Shown one piece after another: positions 1 to 4,397 of a stretch of DNA of 6,468 nt. The stretch covers positions 1-6,468 of the forward strand of contig JAUNBY010000056.1 of assembly GCA_030526935.1 (NCBI GenBank), given 5' to 3'. The notes below the pieces were generated by a model. The model made no database searches and had not been told where the DNA came from. It worked only from the letters and a program-made list of their open reading frames with translations. The DNA comes from Clostridia bacterium. Lineage in GTDB: Bacteria; Bacillota; Clostridia; Christensenellales; Aristaeellaceae. How positions within the stretch are numbered: position 1 is the stretch's first letter; each line of letters opens with the position of its first letter. Both the position numbers and the translations under genes were made by a program.

Positions 1-1079
1 ACCATACCGACCACAACCACGGCCGGGTTCTCGCCGCCGCCATAGATATGGATACTCTCGCCGTCGCCTCGAAAAGCGATAACGGCGTCGTCACACTCTA
101 TTCTGAGGGATACGACACTCCTTTCGTGGTAGATATTAAGGAATTGTCCCCGCGCGAAGATGAGCGCGAGAAGACAGGTTCCCTCATACGCGGCGTAGCC
201 GCAAGGCTGACGGAAATGGGGTTTAATATAGGAGGCTTCGATGCCGTAGTGACGAGCACGGTTTTCAAAGGCTCGGGACTGTCCAGTTCCGCAGCGTTTG
301 AGGTGATGCTTTGCGAGATTTTCGACGCGCTATACTGCTCGAATTCCCTCGATATGCAAAAAAGAGCCAGAGTATCTCAATACGCAGAGAATGTCTACTT
401 TGGAAAACCCAGCGGACTTCTCGACCAGATGGCCAGCTCCGTGGGCGGACTTGTGACGATGGATTTTAAGGATACTCCGGCAAAAATCGAGCCTCTGAGC
501 TACGATTTCAGCCTAAGGGGGTATGACATGGCCGTCGTCTGCGCCGGTGGAGACCACGGAAACCTCACCGACCAGTACGCGGCGATGCCCGTAGAAATGA
601 AGCAGGTCGCGAGGGCGCTTGGAGGCGAGGTTCTTCGCGATATAGAGCCCGAGCACATGATTTCGTCGATTCCGGTGCTAAAAAACAAAGTTCCCGACCG
701 CGCCATACTTCGCGCCCTTCACTTTTACGACGAGGACGCGCGCGTCGTAAATCTCGTTGACGCCATAAAGCGCGACGACATGCCGGCGTTCCTCGAAGGC
801 ATAACGGCCTCCGGCGAAAGCAGCTGGAAGCTTCTTCAAAACCTGTACGTTCCGGGAAGCGGCAATCAGGAAATGCCTTTAGCGCTTGAAATGTCGAGAA
901 GGCTTCTGCAAGGGCGCGGCGCGTGGCGCATTCACGGCGGCGGCTTCGCGGGAACCATACTCGTTTTTGTCCCAAATGATATGTTTGACTCCTACGCGAA
1001 AACCATGAACGATATCTTCGGGGAGGGTTCGGTAGTCAGGCTCGCCGTGCGTCCAATCGGCCCCGCGACCATAGGCTGA
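1..1079 (+). CDS. galK: Galactokinase (GHMP kinase family), 5' end outside the window
   Basis: Phosphorylates galactose with ATP to galactose-1-phosphate, the entry step of the cytoplasmic Leloir pathway. The reading frame is open from base 3, before the first ATG at 48, and those first codons read HTDHNHGRVLAAAID, the galactokinase sugar-binding signature; the gene therefore starts upstream and the ATG at 48 is internal. Counting from that Met, the GHMP ATP-binding motif GSGLSSSAA lies at 75-83, GLLDQMASSVGG contains the expected catalytic Asp (D126), and the third GHMP motif HGGGFAGT lies at 296-303. About 358 residues are visible; with family lengths of roughly 390-430, some 40-70 N-terminal residues are missing. 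HTDHNHG instead of the HTDYN of the E. coli and human enzymes suggests the subfamily common in Clostridia. It converges on the - strand genes, and no other Leloir gene is in view. Substrate specificity is inferred from the family. Confidence 0.93.
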   Translation, partial: HTDHNHGRVLAAAIDMDTLAVASKSDNGVVTLYSEGYDTPFVVDIKELSPREDEREKTGSLIRGVAARLTEMGFNIGGFDAVVTSTVFKGSGLSSSAAFEVMLCEIFDALYCSNSLDMQKRARVSQYAENVYFGKPSGLLDQMASSVGGLVTMDFKDTPAKIEPLSYDFSLRGYDMAVVCAGGDHGNLTDQYAAMPVEMKQVARALGGEVLRDIEPEHMISSIPVLKNKVPDRAILRALHFYDEDARVVNLVDAIKRDDMPAFLEGITASGESSWKLLQNLYVPGSGNQEMPLALEMSRRLLQGRGAWRIHGGGFAGTILVFVPNDMFDSYAKTMNDIFGEGSVVRLAVRPIGPATIG

Positions 1080-1101
1080 CGGCGTCAGCGCAACGAATGG
1101 A

Positions 1102-1124
1102 GCCGGCGGATACCATCCGCTGGT
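1102..1124. terminator. Hairpin in the convergent gap after galK, possible terminator
   Basis: The arm CCGGCGGAT (1103-1111) pairs with ATCCGCTGG (1115-1123) around the 3-base loop ACC, with one G-U pair; a further G-U pair is possible at 1102/1124. It lies 23 bp after the galK stop, between two convergent genes, where a terminator is expected. Neither strand has a T-run after it, so it is not a standard intrinsic terminator. The rest of the 92-bp gap holds only a weak CTCGA/TCGAG inverted repeat at 1144-1159. Confidence 0.35.
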
Positions 1125-1171
1125 AGTAATGAAATTCACGCGGCTCGAGAATTATCGAGGACTATATCCTT

Positions 1172-1600
1172 CTATGTCAGAGAAGATACATCCTTCTCGT
1201 TCAATACCCTTATCCCTGCGGCCTTCAAAGCCTGAGCCGTCACCCCGTCGCCGGGGATAAGGGCGCCTGTGAAAGTTCCGTCGTATATTTGCCCTTCTCC
1301 ACAGGAAGGGCTTTTGCTTTTTAGCACGGCGCATTCTACGCCGTACAGCTTCGCCAACCGCACGACTTCGGACGCGCCCGCGAGGAATTGTACGGTCACG
1401 TCCTGCGCGTCGGCGTCGATCACGCGCTGTGCGCGCCTTTGTGCAGGTTTGCGCGGCGTGGGCAACCCGCCCAATTGCTCCGGGCAGACGGGGATGAGCG
1501 TATGCTTGTCCATAAGGCGGATTACGTCCTCGCACGGCTGCGCCTTGCCGTCATAGCGGCAACATACTCCGAGAAGGCACGCGCTTACAAGTATATTCAT
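1172..1600 (-). CDS. DUF523 family protein, TudS-like (probable Fe-S protein)
   Basis: A 142-residue protein of normal length for DUF523. It shows the family motifs in order: VSACLLG...CRYDG at the N-terminus (C8, with C13 and C14), PVCPEQLGGLPTPR around residues 37-50 (C39) and LKSKSPSCG around 93-101 (C100). The family includes TudS, a thiouracil desulfidase whose three conserved cysteines hold a [4Fe-4S] cluster; C8, C39 and C100 are the likely equivalents, so a cytoplasmic Fe-S desulfuration or detoxification role is possible, though most DUF523 proteins are uncharacterised. The ATG at 1598-1600 follows a good ribosome binding site (GGAGG at 1608-1612 on the - strand, 7 bases away). The gene is 86 bp downstream of the MerR/TipAS regulator on the same strand, with a strong hairpin and no clear promoter between them, which suggests cotranscription. 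It converges with galK. Family assignment is firm; substrate and reaction are inferred. Confidence 0.88.
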   Translation of the reverse strand: MNILVSACLLGVCCRYDGKAQPCEDVIRLMDKHTLIPVCPEQLGGLPTPRKPAQRRAQRVIDADAQDVTVQFLAGASEVVRLAKLYGVECAVLKSKSPSCGEGQIYDGTFTGALIPGDGVTAQALKAAGIRVLNEKDVSSLT

Positions 1601-1633
1601 ATGAAATCCTCCAAATTGTTCACGAGTTTTCGC

Positions 1634-1661
1634 GCGGGGAGCGCGATGACGCGCTCCCCGT
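1634..1661 (-). terminator. Strong GC-rich hairpin between regulator and DUF523 genes
   Basis: A perfect 11-bp stem: CGGGGAGCGCG at 1635-1645 and CGCGCTCCCCG at 1650-1660, with a 4-base loop (TCAT as read on the - strand) and an extra G-U pair at 1634/1661. On the - strand it starts 26 bp after the regulator stop codon and ends 22 bp before the GGAGG of the DUF523 gene. No T-run follows on either strand (the - strand continues CGCGAAAACTC), so it is not a textbook terminator. It could lower readthrough into the DUF523 gene, mark an RNA processing site, or protect the upstream mRNA from 3' decay. Confidence 0.5.
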
Positions 1662-1686
1662 TAAGACATGGAAAAGAGTGTTTTCG

Positions 1687-2409
1687 CTATTTGCAGTATT
1701 CGCTGATGGCCAAAGACATGAACTTGGCCGTCCCGTCGCCAAAGCGGTCTATATTCTCGCTGAAACGCTCGTCTGAGACGTACATTTGACCTAGACTGGC
1801 GAGAACCGGCTTTGTGCATTCGTAGTAGTTATCGGTTATGTGCCTTTGCCATTCGGCGACGAGCGCTTGAGCTTCGGGCGATGCGGGATCGGAATCGACA
1901 ATTTCGGCAAAGCGCGAGAATATATCGTCCGCCTGTCTTGCGACTTTGAGTTCTTGCGCGGGGTTCGTCGTCCGAGCCTGACTTTGCTTGTACATTTCGC
2001 TATCTCCCCAACGGTTTTTCACCTCGTCGGCGTATTGCCGCCTGGCGTCTTCGATATCTTTCCAAGTGGTTTGGGGCTTCATGGTGCTACCTCCCAGCAT
2101 GTTGTCGATAAGGCAAATCATATCGTCGATATGCCGCCTTTTTAGAATAAGCAGCTGCCTGTGGTTTAAAAGGACGCGTTTTTTGTCGTGATCGGGACAT
2201 GAAAGCATTTTGGCTATCACTTTAATGGGTATTTCAAGCTCGCGCAGAAATACCACCTGCGCCAGATCAGCCATGGCTCTGTCGCCGTAAAGCCTGTAAC
2301 CGGCGTCAGTCACCTCGTCGGGCTTAACCAGTCCGATCTCGTCGTAATATCGCAGCGCGCGTATACTCGCGCCGCATATATTCGCGGCTTCTCCTATTGA
2401 CAGTTTCAC
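1687..2409 (-). CDS. MerR family transcriptional regulator with C-terminal TipAS-like ligand domain
   Basis: From the chosen start the product is 240 residues. Residues 3-70 are a MerR winged helix-turn-helix with the hallmark RYYDEIGL at 20-27 and the wing GYRLY at 37-41. Residues 72-105 look like the dimerising coiled coil. From about 130 to the end the protein matches the TipAS antibiotic-recognition domain: RWGDSEMYKQS near the start of the domain, then YYECTKPVLASLGQMYV and SERF/FSENID-type segments, ending AISEYC. TipAS regulators bind drugs or other small molecules and activate promoters with overlong spacers. The frame stays open up to TTG 2481-2479, but that codon is the -35 element of the gene's own promoter, so the start must be further in. 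GTG 2409-2407 is chosen because it begins VKLSIGEAAN, as homologues do, and has GGGTGAG just upstream; GTG 2418-2416 and TTG 2430-2428 are alternatives. The ligand is unknown. The likely target beyond itself is the downstream DUF523 gene. Confidence 0.87.
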   Translation of the reverse strand: MKLSIGEAANICGASIRALRYYDEIGLVKPDEVTDAGYRLYGDRAMADLAQVVFLRELEIPIKVIAKMLSCPDHDKKRVLLNHRQLLILKRRHIDDMICLIDNMLGGSTMKPQTTWKDIEDARRQYADEVKNRWGDSEMYKQSQARTTNPAQELKVARQADDIFSRFAEIVDSDPASPEAQALVAEWQRHITDNYYECTKPVLASLGQMYVSDERFSENIDRFGDGTAKFMSLAISEYCK

Positions 2410-2438
2410 GCTTCTCACCCCGCCATACAAATTACTCC
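2407..2438 (-). promoter_or_regulatory. Translation start region of the regulator, with a possible 3-codon mini-cistron
   Basis: On the - strand, GGAG at 2438-2435 is 8 bases before an ATG at 2426-2424, ideal spacing, but that frame reads ATG GCG GGG TGA and stops at once. The TGA overlaps an in-frame GTG of the regulator (GTGA, 2418-2415). A second in-frame GTG at 2409-2407 has GGGTGAG before it. Either the mini-cistron couples translation to the regulator, the downstream GTG is used alone, or one G is missing from the run at 2421-2418: five Gs would join the ATG in frame to give MAGVRSVKLS. Confidence 0.4.
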
Positions 2439-2450
2439 GTCCATGCGTAC

Positions 2451-2481
2451 ATGATAAGCCCTGACGTCGCGTAAGGGTCAA
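2451..2481 (-). promoter_or_regulatory. MerR-type promoter of the regulator gene (19-bp spacer)
   Basis: The - strand carries a -35 TTGACC at 2481-2476 and a -10 TATCAT at 2456-2451, separated by 19 bp. Overlong 19-20 bp spacers with an operator dyad between the two boxes are the signature of MerR-family promoters, in which the bound regulator distorts the DNA to realign the boxes. Transcription would start near 2444, about 35 bases before the chosen GTG. It sits 16 bp after the stop of the propeller-like gene and fits autoregulation. Confidence 0.72.
2459..2477 (-). promoter_or_regulatory. Operator dyad for the MerR/TipAS regulator
   Basis: The - strand reads CCCTTACGCGACGTCAGGG, an imperfect dyad with half-sites CCCTtACG and CGTcAGGG, centred at 2468. 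It lies almost wholly inside the spacer of the regulator promoter, where MerR-family dimers bind. I did not see a second copy of this dyad elsewhere in the window by eye. Confidence 0.65.
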
Positions 2482-2488
2482 TACCCTT
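2473..2488. repeat. Perfect inverted repeat overlapping the -35 of the regulator promoter
   Basis: AAGGGT (2473-2478) and ACCCTT (2483-2488) form a 6-bp inverted repeat around CAAT. It covers the TTGACC box and shares its CCCTT arm with the operator dyad next to it, so the half-site AGGG/CCCT occurs three times within 30 bp. On the + strand it is followed by TTTT, but there is no + strand gene here to terminate. Confidence 0.4.
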
Positions 2489-2496
2489 TTAAATAT

Positions 2497-3519
2497 TTAA
2501 CAAATATATACCGCGGCTTGCCACTTTGTACGGTTCGCGGCGACGATATAACTCGTTTCTCCGCAATTGAGCACCGCCGCGCCGCACGGACCTTGTCCCG
2601 CGTCTATCCGATGAGACGAAAAACGCCCGCTATTGCAAAACAGAACGAAGAAATCCGACATATGCTTTCTCGCCCCGCCTATAAATGCGCGCCTTCTGCC
2701 GAGCGTCGCGCCAAGGACTACGTGGTAAAAATCGTTATGCGCGGGGTATGAGTACACCTGGCGATATTCCCCGCCACTCTTTTTCAGAACGGCGTATCTG
2801 TTTGCGTTGCAGGGCAAAATCGCCGCTATTTCATCCTCTCCGTCAAGATCTATATCGAATACCGCCATATCGCTTACCGGCATGGACAGGAGCTTTTTAA
2901 CCGTCCAGTCCCGGCCGTTTAAGGGCGGAGAAAACTCGAATATACCATCGCGCGAACCTATATATGCTTTATCCCCCGCTTCGCTTACGCATAAGCCGTG
3001 GTTTACATAGTATTCGCCGGGAAGCTTTTTCATCTCAAGCATAAACGAACCGTCCAAATTCCCGGGGAGTTTCGCGCAATACACGCCTCCGGGAAACGTC
3101 CAATCACCCGCGCTTATTTTATAACCGTACAATGTAGTAGCGAGTATATATCTCTCTGCGTCGGGAGCGTAGACAACTTCGAAGCGGTGAAGGCGTTCGA
3201 GCTTCGCGATCGGCTCATGGGTGAAATAACCTACGCCGCGCCTTATTATTTCTATGGAACCGTCTTTGCAGTCCATCATGGAATGGTAGCCGCGCGAAGC
3301 GAGCACAACGCGTTCTTCGCCTCGTATGGAGCATATCGACTTGGTTCCCCCGCCTCCCGTCCATATGACGTCGTGCGTTTTAAATTCATAGCCGTGAAAC
3401 GCGTGGAGCGATCCGTCACCTTCGCCCGCGTAATAAAACCACGGATCCCCTCCTATCGTCGCGCCCAGCGCGGCGCAGCACCTTTCGACGTTCCCCAGCA
3501 CAATCTTTTTGAATTCCAT
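2497..3519 (-). CDS. Hypothetical protein, beta-propeller-like (FG-GAP/VCBS-like motif)
   Basis: A 340-residue protein I cannot assign to a named function. It has no signal peptide or membrane segment and so is probably cytoplasmic. It is rich in short beta-strand and turn patterns: YYAGEGDGSLHAF at 29-41, KAYIGSRDGIFEFSP at 184-198, and FDIDLDGEDEIAAILP at 221-236, whose DxDxDG resembles the calcium-binding loop of FG-GAP/VCBS propeller blades. GAT[IL]G occurs near both ends (19-23 and 270-274), each time before a strand-like segment, suggesting repeated blades. It contains eleven cysteines, including C14-C15 near the N-terminus. The ATG at 3519-3517 is well supported by AGGAGG 5 bases upstream and a promoter about 45 bp further up. 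Substrate or carbohydrate binding would be guesswork. The + strand frame at 2998-3546 is its antisense shadow. The regulator promoter begins directly after its stop codon. Confidence 0.82.
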   Translation of the reverse strand: MEFKKIVLGNVERCCAALGATIGGDPWFYYAGEGDGSLHAFHGYEFKTHDVIWTGGGGTKSICSIRGEERVVLASRGYHSMMDCKDGSIEIIRRGVGYFTHEPIAKLERLHRFEVVYAPDAERYILATTLYGYKISAGDWTFPGGVYCAKLPGNLDGSFMLEMKKLPGEYYVNHGLCVSEAGDKAYIGSRDGIFEFSPPLNGRDWTVKKLLSMPVSDMAVFDIDLDGEDEIAAILPCNANRYAVLKKSGGEYRQVYSYPAHNDFYHVVLGATLGRRRAFIGGARKHMSDFFVLFCNSGRFSSHRIDAGQGPCGAAVLNCGETSYIVAANRTKWQAAVYIC

Positions 3520-3524
3520 ATTCG

Positions 3525-3530
3525 CCTCCT
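3525..3530 (-). promoter_or_regulatory. Ribosome binding site of the propeller-like gene
   Basis: The - strand reads AGGAGG followed by CGAAT and then ATG at 3519. This is the strongest Shine-Dalgarno match in the window; it fixes the start of the hypothetical gene and supports its being a real coding region. Confidence 0.8.
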
Positions 3531-3542
3531 GGATAATGGGTA

Positions 3543-3572
3543 TTGACGCGCCGAGACGATTTAATATATCAT
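3543..3572 (+). promoter_or_regulatory. Weak candidate promoter on the + strand
   Basis: TTGACG at 3543-3548 with TATCAT at 3567-3572 (18-bp spacer) or TATATC at 3565-3570 (16 bp). It would fire rightwards into the 3' end of engB as antisense. No + strand gene follows, so this is only a possibility. Confidence 0.2.
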
Positions 3573-3592
3573 AAAACGCGATGTCCGGTCAA
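3563..3592 (-). promoter_or_regulatory. Sigma-A-type promoter of the propeller-like gene
   Basis: The - strand has TTGACC at 3592-3587 and TATATT at 3568-3563 with an 18-bp spacer, within AT-rich sequence. Transcription would start near 3556 and leave a leader of roughly 37 bases carrying the AGGAGG site. Its -35 shares the 9 bases GTATTGACC with the regulator promoter at 2481. Confidence 0.6.
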
Positions 3593-3622
3593 TACGCCAT
3601 ACAGAGATGGACTTGCGCATGA

Positions 3623-3633
3623 ATCACTGTGAT
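3623..3633. repeat. Short perfect palindrome ATCAC-T-GTGAT
   Basis: An 11-bp symmetric site upstream of the promoter of the propeller-like gene, about 30 bp before its -35. It could be a regulator binding site, but it is short enough to occur by chance. Confidence 0.2.
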
Positions 3634-3683
3634 ATTTGATGCTTGAGGTAATACTAGAATTGACGTGGCGAAGCATACGAGAC

Positions 3684-3695
3684 CCGTACGTACGG
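3684..3695. repeat. 12-bp perfect palindrome CCGTACGTACGG
   Basis: It is immediately next to the hairpin that follows engB (3697-3734). With no loop it is more likely a protein binding site, or chance, than an RNA structure. No function is assigned. Confidence 0.3.
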
Positions 3696-3696
3696 T

Positions 3697-3734
3697 GTAA
3701 CGGAAGCGAGGAGCCTTTCGACTCCTCGCGTTAC
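3697..3734 (-). terminator. Bulged hairpin downstream of engB, likely end of the lon-engB transcript
   Basis: GCGAGGAG (3706-3713) pairs with CTCCTCGC (3722-3729) around an 8-base loop, and GTAAC (3697-3701) pairs with GTTAC (3730-3734), leaving a 4-base bulge (3702-3705) on one arm: 13 pairs in all. It starts 21 bp after the engB stop. The T-run of an intrinsic terminator is missing on the - strand, so termination may be weak or Rho-assisted, or the hairpin may protect the 3' end. Confidence 0.45.
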
Positions 3735-3755
3735 CCTGTTTACGCCGTTCGTTTG

Positions 3756-4397
3756 TTATTCTTTGCCGGGCTGCGAGAGATCCGGGTTCACCGCGTCCGA
3801 TGTCGGCTGGTTGGGACGTATCGATTCCTCTACGACTGCGAGCATCTCTTCCAGCCCCACGCCCTTTTCGGCGGAAAATGGTATGATCTGCCACGGCTGC
3901 ACGACCAGCTCCCTGCATATGACCGGAATCCTGTTGCCTCTCGCCGCGCGTGATATTTTGTCGCATTTATTGGCAAGTACGGTGAAGGGTATATCGTAGT
4001 GTCGAAGATAATCGACCATCATTTTGTCGTCGGACGTAGGCGAATGGCGAATATCGACGAGTAAAAATACGCGTTTAAGAAGCGTGCTGTTCTTAAAATA
4101 GTTTTCTATCATCGCGCCCCATCTTTGCATCTCATCAGCCGGAGCTTTTGCAAAGCCGTAGCCAGGAAGATCGACGAGCGTTATTTCACCGTCGTTTATC
4201 GAAAACAGGTTTATAAGCCGCGTCTTGCCGGGTGTACTTGAGACCTTAGCGAGCTTCGACATGCGCGTTATGCGGTTGATGGCGGAAGACTTGCCCACGT
4301 TCGACTTGCCCGCCATGGCTATCTCGGGCGCGCCCTGTCCGGGATAAGGCGCGTATGCGCTGAGTGATTTTATAAAACCCGCTCGTTTTACTGTCAT
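3756..4397 (-). CDS. engB: Ribosome biogenesis GTPase EngB (YsxC/YihA)
   Basis: A TrmE-Era-EngA-EngB-Septin family GTPase required for late 50S ribosomal subunit assembly. The 213 residues show all G motifs: G1 GKSNVGKSS at 30-38, the G2 region SSTPGKT at 53-59, G3 DLPGYG at 76-81, G4 NKCDK at 143-147 and G5 SAEKG at 175-179. The leading GFIKSLSAYAPYP...PEIAMAGKSNVGKS is typical of EngB. The ATG at 4397-4395 overlaps the lon stop codon (ATGA), and GGAGGG at 4406-4401, inside the last lon codons, serves as its ribosome binding site, so the two genes are cotranscribed and translationally coupled. lon followed by this gene is a well-known Bacillota order. The tail after about residue 192 is polar, proline-containing and slightly longer than the usual length of about 195-200. 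The hairpin at 3697-3734 probably ends the transcript. Confidence 0.96.
   Translation of the reverse strand: MTVKRAGFIKSLSAYAPYPGQGAPEIAMAGKSNVGKSSAINRITRMSKLAKVSSTPGKTRLINLFSINDGEITLVDLPGYGFAKAPADEMQRWGAMIENYFKNSTLLKRVFLLVDIRHSPTSDDKMMVDYLRHYDIPFTVLANKCDKISRAARGNRIPVICRELVVQPWQIIPFSAEKGVGLEEMLAVVEESIRPNQPTSDAVNPDLSQPGKE

Larger units (their letters stand above)
3540..3595. repeat. 8-bp inverted repeat embracing the promoter of the propeller-like gene
   Basis: GTATTGAC (3540-3547) and GTCAATAC (3588-3595) are exact inverted copies 40 bp apart, centred on the AT-rich -10 region. Each arm contains a TTGAC -35-like core, so the region has two promoter-like signals facing each other. It may be an operator for an unknown regulator or chance similarity of two -35 boxes. 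Confidence 0.45.

Noticed and set aside
48..50. ATG at 48 as the true galK start
   Set aside because: The frame is open upstream and encodes the HTDHNHG galactokinase signature before this ATG.
1388..1789. A 133-codon + strand frame spanning the DUF523/regulator gap
   Set aside because: It is antisense to two genes with clear family motifs and runs through the intergenic hairpin; no sign of coding.
2410..2481. The N-terminal extension of the regulator back to TTG 2481
   Set aside because: These codons are the -35, operator, -10 and leader of the gene's own promoter, and MerR proteins begin near KLSIGEAAN.
2473..2490. AAGGGT-CAAT-ACCCTT plus TTTT as a + strand terminator
   Set aside because: The stem is only 6 bp and no + strand gene lies upstream; it coincides with the regulator -35 box.
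2998..3546. A 182-codon open frame on the + strand
   Set aside because: It lies antisense to the propeller-like gene, has no recognisable motifs and no good ribosome binding site, while the - strand gene has AGGAGG and a promoter.
3589..3966. A 125-codon open frame on the - strand crossing the engB 3' end
   Set aside because: It overlaps engB in another frame, has low-complexity Arg/Gly-rich composition and no family motifs; it is a shadow of engB.
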